Below, one piece after another: positions 1 through 8,033 of a stretch of DNA of 64,000 bases. Numbering within the stretch: position 1 is the stretch's first letter; each line of letters starts with the position of its first letter. The notes beneath the pieces were generated by a model. It ran no database searches, was not told where the DNA came from, and was given only the letters and a program-made list of their open reading frames with translations. Source of the stretch: Algimonas arctica (lineage in GTDB: Bacteria > Pseudomonadota > Alphaproteobacteria > Caulobacterales > Maricaulaceae); contig NZ_BMZH01000001.1 in the NCBI RefSeq assembly GCF_014652695.1, forward strand, positions 372,001 to 436,000. The letters are read 5' to 3'. The position numbers and the translations under genes are program-made.

Positions 1-266
1 TGATCCATCGCGTCTAGCTTTTCGATCATCTCGTGCATTTGTTGATGTTCTTCTACGGCATGACGCGTGTCATCTGTGCCGTCCGGTTTAGCCATCAATT
101 TGGAGTAAAAGGCTTGTTCTTCAGCCGAGGCATGGGCTTCCAACTCGACTTTTATGTCTGTCCATAGGGCAGCGCGTTTTTCAGAGCCGGGCTTTGAAGC
201 CTTAATAGATTTGATCAATTCTCGTTGTTTATCGTGATCTTTTTCGAGGCGTTTATAAATATCCAT
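1..266 (-). CDS. Hemerythrin HHE-domain protein (partial, C-terminus outside window)
   Basis: The first 88 codons of a minus-strand gene run off the left edge. It begins MDIYKRLEKDHDKQRELI, followed by a histidine/glutamate pattern (DH near 10, EAHASAEEQ near 45, EEHQQMHEMI near 75) typical of short HHE cation-binding four-helix proteins that carry a non-haem di-iron centre. Such proteins bind oxygen or nitric oxide or act in stress responses; the function here is inferred from family. The start ATG has an AAGGA Shine-Dalgarno about six bases upstream. It lies 70 bp downstream of rpoH on the same strand and may be co-transcribed, with a stem-loop between them. Confidence 0.75.
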   Translation of the reverse strand, partial: MDIYKRLEKDHDKQRELIKSIKASKPGSEKRAALWTDIKVELEAHASAEEQAFYSKLMAKPDGTDDTRHAVEEHQQMHEMIEKLDAMD

Positions 267-276
267 GATGTCCTTT

Positions 277-314
277 CCGGAGGGCGTTGCATTTGAAACA
301 ACAACGACCTCCGG
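277..314. repeat. Inverted repeat between rpoH and the HHE gene
   Basis: CCGGAGG (277-283) and CCTCCGG (308-314) are perfect inverted arms around a 24-nt loop that itself contains GTTG/CAAC. The element ends just upstream of the HHE gene's Shine-Dalgarno on the minus strand. There is no T-tract, so it is not a canonical terminator; it may structure the leader or protect the end of the rpoH mRNA. Confidence 0.45.
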
Positions 315-336
315 ATCGGTTTCGTTCCCAAATGCT

Positions 337-1290
337 TTAGTCTGCCTCAATGAGGCCGACCTTGCCGGCCGCTTCAACCATCGCCTTCTGAATTTTCTCA
401 AAAGCCCGTGCTTCAATCTGACGGATACGTTCGCGTGAGACGCCGTAAACCGTAGCCAGTTGCTCTAGCGTGAGTGGCGCTTCGGATAAGCGGCGCTTCA
501 TGAAAATATCGCGTTCGCGGTCGTTTAAGTCGCCCATAGCGTCTTGTAGCAAATCCATCCGGGCATCATGTTCTTGTGTGTCAGCCAAGGTCGACTCTTG
601 GCTTTCCGTGTCATCTTCGAGCCAATCTTGCCATTGGGTTGATCCATCCTCAGCGCCAATTTGGACATTCAGCGATGCATCACCGCCGCCCAACATGCGC
701 CGGTTCATGGAAATGACTTCTGTCTCTTTCACGCCCAAAGTCGTCGCGATTTTACTGAGGTGTTCTGGCTTAAGATCGCCGTCCTCAATCGCTTTCATCT
801 CGCCTTTCATGCGGCGGAGATTGAAGAAGAGTTTCTTCTGCGCGGCGGTCGTGCCCATTTTGACGAGAGACCAAGACCGCAGCACATATTCTTGAATGGC
901 GGCTCTGATCCACCACATGGCATAGGTCGATAGACGAAAACCGCGATCGGGATCGAATTTCTTGACGGCTTGCATGAGGCCGACATTGCCTTCGGAAATG
1001 ACTTCGCCGATGGGCAAGCCATAGCCGCGATACCCCATCGCAATTTTGGCCACAAGGCGCAGGTGAGATGTTACCATCTGCTCTGCCGCGTCGGTATCGC
1101 CATGTTCGGCCCAGCGTTTCGCGAGCATAAACTCTTGCTGTTTCTCCAGCATCGGAAATTTTCGGATTTCCTGAAGGTAGCTATTGAGCCCTTGCTCAGG
1201 CGACAACGTTAAAGACAGTCCGCCTGTATTGCCGGATTTCTTCTTCGTTTCTGTGCCGCGTCTTGCGCTTAAGGTTTTACTGTCAGCCAT
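337..1290 (-). CDS. rpoH: RNA polymerase sigma-32 factor RpoH
   Basis: A 317-residue heat-shock sigma factor directing RNA polymerase to chaperone and protease promoters. Sigma region 2 (about residues 50-140) contains the core-binding and -10 recognition segment (LSTYAMWWIRAAIQEYVL). The RpoH box QKKLFFNLRR lies at 151-160 and is diagnostic against housekeeping sigma factors. Region 4 near the C-terminus has the helix-turn-helix YGVSRERIRQIEARAFEKI. Length is normal for alphaproteobacterial RpoH. The ATG is preceded by an AGGAGG-type Shine-Dalgarno (CAGGAGGACACC). A CtrA-type site overlaps the predicted -35 upstream. Alphaproteobacteria often have two RpoH paralogues; which one this is cannot be told. 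Confidence 0.96.
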   Translation of the reverse strand: MADSKTLSARRGTETKKKSGNTGGLSLTLSPEQGLNSYLQEIRKFPMLEKQQEFMLAKRWAEHGDTDAAEQMVTSHLRLVAKIAMGYRGYGLPIGEVISEGNVGLMQAVKKFDPDRGFRLSTYAMWWIRAAIQEYVLRSWSLVKMGTTAAQKKLFFNLRRMKGEMKAIEDGDLKPEHLSKIATTLGVKETEVISMNRRMLGGGDASLNVQIGAEDGSTQWQDWLEDDTESQESTLADTQEHDARMDLLQDAMGDLNDRERDIFMKRRLSEAPLTLEQLATVYGVSRERIRQIEARAFEKIQKAMVEAAGKVGLIEAD

Positions 1291-1323
1291 TGGGTGGTGT
1301 CCTCCTGACGGAGTTATGTAGGA

Positions 1324-1352
1324 ATTCTATTCGTGATTTAAAGTGCGTTTAA
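1324..1352 (-). promoter_or_regulatory. CtrA-type box and promoter of rpoH
   Basis: TTAA (1338-1341), seven bases, then TTAA (1349-1352) match the CtrA consensus TTAA-N7-TTAA on either strand. On the minus strand the distal half forms a plausible -35 (TTAAAC, 1352-1347), followed 17 bp later by TAGAAT (1329-1324). A CtrA box overlapping the -35 is the usual layout of CtrA-activated promoters in Caulobacter. The match is seen directly; regulation of rpoH by CtrA is inference. Confidence 0.5.
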
Positions 1353-1560
1353 AGCGAAGATCGGCCGCTTGAAAGACGCGATATTGTGATCAACCTATCT
1401 TCTCCTTAACATTTGTGCGGCGTGGCGTCTTGAATATCTACAAGGTATTTTTTTCGGGTCAGGCTTGGATTGCCATCATGGAGGCCGGGCATTGGTGGTA
1501 TATGTTGGTGTCGGGGTCTTGCGGTGGACGAACCGCAGCCTTCACGATAAAGCGCCGAAT

Positions 1561-2016
1561 ATGAGCCGATATAATAAACTAGATCAATTAGGGGCAGATA
1601 GCCCACTGCCATCATCTCCAGATGAAGCGGTGTTAGAACGTGTCGCGAACCCGTGCAGCGAGCCGTATATGGTTCGTTTGGTTGCGCCCGAGTTCACGTC
1701 AATTTGTCCTGTCACAGGGCAGCCTGATTTCGCCCATTTGGTCGTTGATTACTGTCCGGATGAATGGATCGTAGAAAGCAAAGCGTTCAAACTTTTCTTG
1801 GGGAGCTATCGAAACCACGGCGATTTCCACGAAGCCTGCACGACGGGAATCGCGCAACGGCTCGTGCGCGAAATTGCGCCCAAATGGCTCCGTATTGGCG
1901 GTTATTGGTATCCGCGCGGAGGTATTCCGATTGATGTGTTTTACCAATTTGGCACGCCACCCAAAGGTCTGTGGATCCCCGATCAGGGGGTTCCACCCTA
2001 CCGCGGCCGCGGTTAA
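1561..2016 (+). CDS. queF: NADPH-dependent 7-cyano-7-deazaguanine reductase QueF
   Basis: A 151-residue short-form (YkvM-type) QueF, which reduces preQ0 to preQ1 in queuosine biosynthesis, a cytosolic tRNA-modification pathway. The catalytic Cys49 ([11 protein letters not shown]), Asp56 and the His90-Glu91 pair (GDFHE) occur at the spacing of characterised QueF. The substrate motif [14 protein letters not shown] is present. The start is placed at 1561 because family homology begins at [11 protein letters not shown]; the open frame extends 32 codons further upstream without homology. No preQ1 riboswitch was recognised in the leader. cysE follows on the same strand after about 95 bp. Confidence 0.95.
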   Translation: MSRYNKLDQLGADSPLPSSPDEAVLERVANPCSEPYMVRLVAPEFTSICPVTGQPDFAHLVVDYCPDEWIVESKAFKLFLGSYRNHGDFHEACTTGIAQRLVREIAPKWLRIGGYWYPRGGIPIDVFYQFGTPPKGLWIPDQGVPPYRGRG

Positions 2017-2111
2017 ATCTCTGCCCAGCGGACGGCTCATCAAGAATAAGTGAACAGCCATCTATCTGAATTGTGGGTTCCAATGGCGGATTTGAACCGC
2101 TAGGCGACAGT

Positions 2112-2924
2112 ATGGCCCACGTACACACCCCGCTTAATCTTGTATGCGACGACGCAGATGATGTCTGTGTATGGTCGGAAATGAAACGCGAAGCGACGAT
2201 CTATGCGCAAAAGGAAGTGGCTCTATCGTCGCTTTTACACGCGACAGTGCTGGCGCAGGAAGATCTTGGTTCGGCGCTGGTCAATCATCTGGCGCAAAAA
2301 TTATCAAGCGATGACTTCTCGGCCTTAAAATTGCGCACAGTGTTAGCTGAAGCCGTAGAGAGTGATCCGACACTGGTTCCTTGCATCGCACGTGACCTCC
2401 AAGCCGTAAAACAGCGCGACCCGGCGTGTCACTCGCATCTACAATGTTTCCTCTATTTTAAAGGCTTCCTTGCAATTCAGACGCATCGTTGCGCCCATGC
2501 GCTCTATAAATCTGGGCGCGATTTGGTTGCGTATCACTTACAATCCCGAAGCAGCGAGTTGTTTGGCGTCGACATTAACCCGGCGGCCGAAATTGGCTGT
2601 GGTATCATGCTAGATCACGCCACAGGCTTCGTCATGGGCGAGACGGCGCGGATCGGTGACGATTGCTCTATCCTGCAAGGCGTGACGCTGGGCGGGACGG
2701 GCAAAGCCGAAGAAGATCGCCATCCGAAAATTGGCGATCGGGTTCTGATCGGCGCGAATGCGTCTGTTCTGGGTAACATCATCATCGGCAATGGCGCGAA
2801 GATTGCGGCCGGGTCCGTGGTTTTGAAAGCTGTACCAGAAAATTGTACCGTGGCGGGTGTTCCCGCCAAGCCGGTCGGCGGCTCTTGCGGCGATCCCGCC
2901 GCGGCCATGGACCAATGTTTATAA
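2112..2924 (+). CDS. cysE: Serine O-acetyltransferase CysE
   Basis: A 270-residue serine acetyltransferase producing O-acetylserine from serine and acetyl-CoA, the first committed step of cysteine synthesis. It has an N-terminal helical SATase domain (to about 150) and a C-terminal left-handed beta-helix of hexapeptide repeats (IGCGIMLDHATGFVMGE, IGDDCSILQGVTLGG, IGDRVLIGANASVLG). The active-site segments DHATG and the acceptor loop after GGTGK are intact. Start chosen at the ATG at 2112; an in-frame GTG at 2073 would add 13 unconserved residues. Its partner cysK sits 50 kb away at 51.5 kb. Confidence 0.94.
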   Translation: MAHVHTPLNLVCDDADDVCVWSEMKREATIYAQKEVALSSLLHATVLAQEDLGSALVNHLAQKLSSDDFSALKLRTVLAEAVESDPTLVPCIARDLQAVKQRDPACHSHLQCFLYFKGFLAIQTHRCAHALYKSGRDLVAYHLQSRSSELFGVDINPAAEIGCGIMLDHATGFVMGETARIGDDCSILQGVTLGGTGKAEEDRHPKIGDRVLIGANASVLGNIIIGNGAKIAAGSVVLKAVPENCTVAGVPAKPVGGSCGDPAAAMDQCL

Positions 2925-2946
2925 AATATTTCAAGGATAATACGCC

Positions 2947-3159
2947 ATGACTCCCGAACAAATTAAATCCGTCCGAGACTATCTGTGTAAACGCTTCAAG
3001 ACTGAGGCCATTCGCATTTCGCCGCGCAAGGTGCAGGATAGTGTTGAGGTTTATCTCGACGACGAAATTCTCGGTCTTCTTTATATTGATGATGAAGACA
3101 AAGACGATATTTCCTATGATCTGAATATGTCGATCCTCCAGCAAGATCTTGACGCTTAA
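2947..3159 (+). CDS. DUF3126 family protein
   Basis: A 70-residue acidic protein recognised as DUF3126, a short alphaproteobacterial family of unknown function (MTPEQIKSVRDYLCKRF at the N-terminus, then EVYLDDEILGLLYIDDED). It has no signal peptide or membrane segment, so is probably cytosolic. It lies 22 bp after cysE, and its TAA stop overlaps the ATG of the next gene (TAATG), implying translational coupling with the carbonic anhydrase-like gene. Confidence 0.88.
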   Translation: MTPEQIKSVRDYLCKRFKTEAIRISPRKVQDSVEVYLDDEILGLLYIDDEDKDDISYDLNMSILQQDLDA

Positions 3160-3683
3160 TGGCTGTTTTTGCGCTCGATGAATTCACGCCCGCGCTCCAC
3201 GAAAGTGTCTGGGTTGCGGATACGGCGTCAGTCATCGGTAATATCGTCATGGCCGAGGATAGCTCAGTTTGGTTTGGCGCGGTCATGCGCGGCGATAATG
3301 AGCCGATCAGAGTCGGCGCCCGGTCTAATGTGCAAGACAATGCAGTTCTGCATTCTGACCCGGGCCAGCCTCTGACAATTGGTGAGGATGTCATTATCGG
3401 CCATCAGGTCATGCTACATGGCTGCACGATCGGGAATGGTTGCCTGATCGGGATTGGCGCGACGGTTTTGAATGGCGCACAGATTGGCGAAGGCTGTATC
3501 ATTGGCGCGCACGCGCTGGTCACTGAGAATAAGGTGATTCCGCCCAACAGTTTGGTGGTCGGTTCTCCCGGACGTGTGATGAAAACCCTAGGCGAAGCCG
3601 AAGCGAGCTTTCTCAAGCTCAATGCCCAAGTCTATGTCTCGAACGCCAAGCGTTTCCAGAACGGCCTCCGCCGCATTGACTAG
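3159..3683 (+). CDS. Gamma-carbonic anhydrase family protein
   Basis: A 174-residue hexapeptide-repeat protein of the gamma-carbonic anhydrase/YrdA/PaaY group, forming a trimeric left-handed beta-helix. The three zinc-ligand histidine positions are present in VLHSDPG, IGHQ and MLHG. Family members either hydrate CO2 or have lost clear activity, so enzyme function is not certain. It starts inside the stop of the DUF3126 gene and ends 1 bp before the convergent GYF-domain gene's stop. Confidence 0.92.
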   Translation: MAVFALDEFTPALHESVWVADTASVIGNIVMAEDSSVWFGAVMRGDNEPIRVGARSNVQDNAVLHSDPGQPLTIGEDVIIGHQVMLHGCTIGNGCLIGIGATVLNGAQIGEGCIIGAHALVTENKVIPPNSLVVGSPGRVMKTLGEAEASFLKLNAQVYVSNAKRFQNGLRRID

Positions 3684-3684
3684 G

Positions 3685-4257
3685 CTAGTTCTGCTGAGCG
3701 GCGAAGATTTGCTTTAACTGACCGTCCACGTCGGCGCCTAGATTATACGCTGAGAACTCGGAATGAGTCGCGTCGACAACAAAGAGACGGTCACTGACCG
3801 ATAGGGTCGGGCCCAGGGCAGATTTCATCTGCTCAGGGTCGGAACTCGACTGTAATAGCCATACACTATCGCCAATCTGCTGGGGTTCCCCGAGCGATTG
3901 CAAAGTCTGTAGAAACGCCATTGAGCGTCCCGACCGAATTTCGGCCATGATTAGCATCAGAGATGTGTGTTCGGGTTGGACCGGGGGCGCAGGCGCAAGT
4001 TGCGTTGCTGACTCTACCGCAGGCGCAAGGAACCAATGCGCAATTTCAAGCCAATTTTTCGCGGGTTGATAGCCTTGGTCTGGACGCATGGAGAGGTCTG
4101 AAAGCGCCGTGACACGACCTTCCTGCACATAGGTCCAAACAGTACGGTCATCAAAGGGGCCATAGACTGTGCCCGACACGCGAATGTACCAAAGACGTCC
4201 GGCCGCGCCATCTTTTCCGCCGTTTGTTTCCATCGTATTTCTATAGTGTGGGTTCAT
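3685..4257 (-). CDS. GYF-domain (GYF_2-like) protein
   Basis: A 190-residue protein whose N-terminal third (LWYIRVSGTVYGPFDD, then WTYVQEGRV) resembles the bacterial GYF_2 fold, which usually binds proline-rich peptides. A proline-rich linker (LAPAPPVQP) leads to a C-terminal domain of about 90 residues that I do not recognise. There is no signal peptide. It is the second gene of an apparent two-gene minus-strand operon, 12 bp after the polytopic membrane protein, so the two may work together at the inner membrane. Start could also be Met9 (4233). Confidence 0.75.
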   Translation of the reverse strand: MNPHYRNTMETNGGKDGAAGRLWYIRVSGTVYGPFDDRTVWTYVQEGRVTALSDLSMRPDQGYQPAKNWLEIAHWFLAPAVESATQLAPAPPVQPEHTSLMLIMAEIRSGRSMAFLQTLQSLGEPQQIGDSVWLLQSSSDPEQMKSALGPTLSVSDRLFVVDATHSEFSAYNLGADVDGQLKQIFAAQQN

Positions 4258-4269
4258 GGGGCTGAATAG

Positions 4270-5622
4270 CTACGAAAGTGATCTATTGCGGATGTTGCGA
4301 GGATTTAACGCCATGACCACGGCCAGCGCCATGGCCAGCCCGGCGCAGACTAAGGCGGCTAAGGCTACATCGAAATCGCCTGTGGCCAAGCGCATTCCAA
4401 AGATGATTTGGATCATCACTGTCATGGCTGACAAGGACGTCAGAATCGGGCGATCTGCAAGCCATGATCTATAGAGCATAAGCGCGGCTAACCCGGCCAC
4501 GATCAAGCCGACGATGCCTGCGAGAAGTAAGGATGGATCGCCAACGCCAATTCGGGACAGGCGCATAGGGTCTGCGATAATGGTGCAAACGAGACCAAAG
4601 ATGGCTTGCGTCAGCATAACATCCGCCAAGGAGAGGCGACGAGCAAACCAACCGACAAGCGAAACAAACAGGACCATACCTTGAATGGCAATCAGGATCA
4701 TGACGCCCAAATTGGGAAGGGGTGTGGCAAAGCGACCGGCTTGTCCGGCGAAATCACCCATAAGAAAGAGCTGGAAGCCAATCGCGGCCAAAGCAAACAC
4801 GACGCCCGAGAGGATCATGGGTAACTCAGCCGCCACATAGCCGCGATTAAAGTAAGCGCGCAGGGCAATTGCTGAGGCAATTGCAAAGACGGAAAGGATC
4901 GCGAGCGCGCCCGGAGTGGGTATTCCAAAGGCGGCCATAAGAGTTAGTGTTGCGCCCATAACAGCCACCAGCGATACACCTGCGATGATACGGGATCCGG
5001 CCATCACACTGCCGCAGAGACCAATTGCAAATAAGCCGAGCGTTGCGACCTGCGCATCAAGCCGCATGCGGGTTAGGCCATCCGAGTCGATCATCAATCC
5101 GAACAAGGCCAAAATCGCGAGGCTTAAACACGCGCGTGAGCGGGTTAAGGTGCCGACAATGGCAAAAATCATTGAGAACAGAAGCGGCCCTGCGCCACTG
5201 GGCCAAAGGTTTAAAGCCGGTAGGAGAATGAGAAGAGCTAAACTCGCAAAGACGGCCACCGCGAGGGCCAAGACGCCACGGGCCACCGTAAGCCATAGCG
5301 GCAAGCCGTAAAGAACGGCTGAGGCGGCGAGCGCGCTCAGAGCGCATAACAGACCCGTCTCACGGGCCGGAAGACCGACACGCAAGGAAAACAGGGTCAG
5401 CACGGACGAGACAACAAAGAATACAAGAGCCGTCAGCCGGCTGGTGGTCCAGATGACACCGTGATCCGCAGGATCCTCAATCGTTATCACGCTTTCATGG
5501 GGAAAGGGGGGCGGGGATTGCGACGGTGGGTCGCCCGCAGTCGGGAGGCCCGCTGCAAGAGCGAGATTGCGCCGCGACACGATATTATCGTTCGCCAGAC
5601 CTTTTCGTATAAATCCGTTCAT
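4270..5622 (-). CDS. Polytopic membrane protein of unknown function
   Basis: A 450-residue protein with a soluble proline-rich N-terminus (about 60 residues) followed by roughly 12 to 14 hydrophobic segments covering the rest (for example LTALVFFVVSSVLTLF and LAALVCAGLAMALAVVMAL). I recognise no transporter signature, catalytic motif or cofactor site. It is the promoter-proximal gene of a pair with the GYF-domain protein. A perfect CtrA-type site lies 68 bp upstream of the start, so cell-cycle control is plausible (inference). The many alternating small-residue helices could fit a channel, scaffold or polymerase-like membrane protein; none can be preferred. Confidence 0.8.
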   Translation of the reverse strand: MNGFIRKGLANDNIVSRRNLALAAGLPTAGDPPSQSPPPFPHESVITIEDPADHGVIWTTSRLTALVFFVVSSVLTLFSLRVGLPARETGLLCALSALAASAVLYGLPLWLTVARGVLALAVAVFASLALLILLPALNLWPSGAGPLLFSMIFAIVGTLTRSRACLSLAILALFGLMIDSDGLTRMRLDAQVATLGLFAIGLCGSVMAGSRIIAGVSLVAVMGATLTLMAAFGIPTPGALAILSVFAIASAIALRAYFNRGYVAAELPMILSGVVFALAAIGFQLFLMGDFAGQAGRFATPLPNLGVMILIAIQGMVLFVSLVGWFARRLSLADVMLTQAIFGLVCTIIADPMRLSRIGVGDPSLLLAGIVGLIVAGLAALMLYRSWLADRPILTSLSAMTVMIQIIFGMRLATGDFDVALAALVCAGLAMALAVVMALNPRNIRNRSLS

Positions 5623-5689
5623 GGGCTAGCGCATATCGGTGCGGGAGAGTGATGTCGCGGACAGACACCGTCTGGGCGAGTGGCTATCG

Positions 5690-5705
5690 TTAATTTTCCC
5701 TTAAC
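5690..5705. promoter_or_regulatory. CtrA-type box upstream of the membrane protein/GYF operon
   Basis: TTAA (5690-5693), TTTTCCC, then TTAAC (5701-5705) is a full match to TTAA-N7-TTAAC. It also forms the inverted repeat CGTTAA/TTAACG. It lies between the end of the patatin gene (5725) and the start of the membrane protein (5622), both minus strand. A good -10 toward the minus-strand gene is not obvious. Confidence 0.5.
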
Positions 5706-5724
5706 GTCAAAGGGGGCTTTCTCT

Positions 5725-6753
5725 CTAAGTCTGAGGACCGGACCCTGCTTCAGGTCCGCCCACAGGAGAGGCGGCACTGGGCATATCACCCAGAATATCG
5801 ATGACCGAACGAATGAGCGGAATTTCATGTTGCATCGCGCGATAGCCCCGCTCGATCAACTCGTCCGCGCGCGTGAACTCTAACATACCGATATGACCGA
5901 TGCGGGGGGCGACGAAAACATCGGGGGGGTCGCCAGCCAGACGCGATCGGGAAATACGGTCCATGACGATATTCAACGTACCCATCATCACAGAACCAAT
6001 GCGCGGGCTCTTCCCAGCCTTGGCTCCACCCAGTAACGATTTCAACAAGATACGGTCAGGTCTTAACTTATTTAAAGATTGCTGAGCCATGATAGCCATT
6101 TCTGCCATGTCAGGTTCGGCTTGATTCTCAACGTCGAAATCAACCTCGTGGCTGGTTCCGACAGGACCAAAAGCATCGCCATTGAGCGATACAGCAATCA
6201 CCAAGTGCGCTCCCATCGCTCGACAGGCTGAGACCGGAACGGGATTCACAAGCGCCCCATCAATCATATAACGATTATCAATTTTTATGGGTTCGAATGC
6301 GCCGGGCAGCGCATAGGACGCCCGGATCGCAGGTATAACGGGGCCTTGCTGCAGCCAGACTTCATACCCTGTGCGAAGATCACAGGCGACAGCGGCAAAC
6401 CGTCTGTCGAAATCCTCAATATTTGTGTCTTTGAGATAATGTTCGAGGACTTTAACGAGCCGCGCGCCCTTCATCAGGCCTGATCCGCCCCATGACAGAT
6501 CCATATAATGTATGACCCGTTTTTTATTGAGGGACCGCGCCCACTTTTCTAACGAATCCAAACGTCCGGCAAGGTAGGCCGCGCCGACAACGGAGCCGAT
6601 TGACGTGCCGGCAATAATGTCCGGTTCGATATCGGCTTCAATCAGGGCCCGTAGCGCCCCAATGTGGGCCCAGCCCCGCGCGACACCGCCGCCCAGTGCA
6701 AGCCCGATGGGCGGGCGTTTTCCGGTACCGATAGTGGATGAGTCGAGACGCAT
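5725..6753 (-). CDS. Patatin-like phospholipase family protein (RssA-like)
   Basis: A 342-residue serine hydrolase of the patatin/RssA type. The oxyanion-hole motif GLALGGGVARGWAHIG is at the N-terminus, the nucleophile elbow GTSIGS follows, and the dyad aspartate lies in MIDGALVNPVPV. The complete Ser-Asp dyad predicts acyl-ester (phospholipid) hydrolysis. There is no signal peptide, so it acts in the cytosol or at the inner membrane. Downstream on the same strand is the CtrA box and the membrane protein operon. Confidence 0.92.
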   Translation of the reverse strand: MRLDSSTIGTGKRPPIGLALGGGVARGWAHIGALRALIEADIEPDIIAGTSIGSVVGAAYLAGRLDSLEKWARSLNKKRVIHYMDLSWGGSGLMKGARLVKVLEHYLKDTNIEDFDRRFAAVACDLRTGYEVWLQQGPVIPAIRASYALPGAFEPIKIDNRYMIDGALVNPVPVSACRAMGAHLVIAVSLNGDAFGPVGTSHEVDFDVENQAEPDMAEMAIMAQQSLNKLRPDRILLKSLLGGAKAGKSPRIGSVMMGTLNIVMDRISRSRLAGDPPDVFVAPRIGHIGMLEFTRADELIERGYRAMQHEIPLIRSVIDILGDMPSAASPVGGPEAGSGPQT

Positions 6754-6883
6754 AGACCCGCTAAACCACGGACGTCGGGATGCAGCAAGGAGAACCCGTT
6801 AATATGAGCGCAGGCTGAATAACATCCTCATGGAACCGCCATAAATATTACGCTAAGTCATCTGCGAGACAAGGGAGAGCGTC

Positions 6884-7471
6884 ATGAAAAAATCTATTGC
6901 CATCATCGCATTGGGGGTTTGCTTTGGCGCAAGCGTGACGGGCTGTCAGACAATTTCGGAAGAGGCCTGTCTGTCAGGGAGTTGGGAAGATATTGGTTTT
7001 AAGGACGGAGAGGCCGGACGGTCCCGTTCGCGATTAGCCGATATTTCTGAACGCTGCGCCAAATTTAACGTGATGCCTGATCGTATCGCTTACATTCGCG
7101 GCTTAGAGTTAGGGTTACAACGCTATTGCGGGCCTAGCACAGGCTATGATCATGGCCGGAGCGGTCAGTCCCCGAACGCTGAATGTGATGCTGGAGGGTT
7201 CGCGGACTATCTGGATGGCTATGCCGATGGGAATGAAGTCTATCAATTGGAATCAGAACGGAATGACCTCATTTCGCGGTGGTCTGATCAGCGCGAGGCC
7301 TATCTCAATGTATCGGGACGACTTGAGGCGGAGGATCTATCGGCGAAGGAACGCCGCCGTCTTGAAAAGAAAGCGGCCCGTCTCGCCAATGATATGGATG
7401 ATCTCCGGATCGACATTCGGGCAATGGAACAGCTGCACGGTCTGCCGCGATGGAGCCCACCAACCGACTAA
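6884..7471 (+). CDS. DUF2799 domain lipoprotein
   Basis: A 195-residue lipoprotein with a signal peptide ending in lipobox VTGC (Cys21). The mature part has the DUF2799 pattern: WEDIGFKDGEAGRS, then DRIAYIRGLELGLQRYC, then the repeated aromatic/glycine element ADYLDGYADGNEVYQLE, followed by a charged helical C-terminus (about 110-180, probably coiled coil). Members are envelope proteins of unknown role. A GGGAGAG Shine-Dalgarno supports the ATG. It stands alone, divergent from the patatin gene. Confidence 0.88.
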   Translation: MKKSIAIIALGVCFGASVTGCQTISEEACLSGSWEDIGFKDGEAGRSRSRLADISERCAKFNVMPDRIAYIRGLELGLQRYCGPSTGYDHGRSGQSPNAECDAGGFADYLDGYADGNEVYQLESERNDLISRWSDQREAYLNVSGRLEAEDLSAKERRRLEKKAARLANDMDDLRIDIRAMEQLHGLPRWSPPTD

Positions 7472-7493
7472 AGTCGGCAAATTGCAGCCCGCA

Positions 7494-8033
7494 CTAAACG
7501 CTGGGAGGCTCACATTCCGGGGTTTCATCGGCGTGGACACTGCGGGCTGTAAAGGCGCCGCCAAAGCCTGAACGCAAGCCGTAGTGATAATAGCAATTGC
7601 CCTTTTGGAAAACGTTGAAGCAAGCATCATGCGTGCCGCCGTCCCAATTTGTGTAGTGAAAACAAATCACATTCGCCATGATTTTCCATGTGCCGACATC
7701 GACCTTGTCGCCGTGGGTATGGCGCGTTGTGCCGTCGGACTTTGTTGTCTCCATAAAGGCAAAGCTATCAATGTTAGGGCGTTTGAAATTATACGTGCCC
7801 CGGTGCGTCTTGTCAGAGAAAGCGGCGCGTAGCTGATCTTCGCCCAAGGGGAGTTCTTGTGAGGGGTCCGGTAAGAAATCGCCGTTGAGGTTCGGCGTCA
7901 TGGGCGGATCATACAGGGGCAGGTTGGGGGGCGCATTCTGAGCGAAGGCGGAGCCAGCATAGACAGCCGTCAAAATCAGAGCGTAACGAAGTTTAAGCAA
8001 TGGACGGCTCGCAGTCTGGTGTTTCGCCGTCAA
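7494..8033 (-). CDS. Secreted protein of unknown function, paralogue of the upstream gene
   Basis: A 179-residue exported protein: signal peptide (LKLRYALILTAVYAGSAFA) then a mature domain of about 140 residues. It shares the order of motifs with the 151-residue neighbour: DPSQELPL, the THRGTY element, a DGT..H segment, VICFHY, KGNCYYHY and a terminal ETPECEP. Conserved cysteines (ICF, ACF, GNCYY, ECEP) suggest disulfides in the periplasm. The listed ATG overlaps the upstream gene by 41 nt; an in-frame TTG overlapping that gene's stop (about 8000) would give a shorter, more standard signal peptide. No known family was recognised. Confidence 0.75.
   Translation of the reverse strand: MTAKHQTASRPLLKLRYALILTAVYAGSAFAQNAPPNLPLYDPPMTPNLNGDFLPDPSQELPLGEDQLRAAFSDKTHRGTYNFKRPNIDSFAFMETTKSDGTTRHTHGDKVDVGTWKIMANVICFHYTNWDGGTHDACFNVFQKGNCYYHYGLRSGFGGAFTARSVHADETPECEPPSV

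Noticed and set aside
807-1055. Many other-frame open frames, for example inside rpoH, recG and mfd.
   Set aside because: They lie entirely within strongly conserved genes, show no homology and follow from codon bias.
1385-1560. Possible preQ1 riboswitch in front of queF.
   Set aside because: No H-type pseudoknot pattern (short stem, A-rich tail pairing to the loop) could be found.
2073-2105. A tRNA 3'-end-like stretch on the minus strand (T-arm-like GCGG-TTCAAAT-CCGC followed by an ending in CCA).
   Set aside because: No anticodon arm, D-arm or matching 5' acceptor lies upstream on that strand, and the outer T-stem pair mismatches. Too little to call a tRNA, a fragment or an attachment site.
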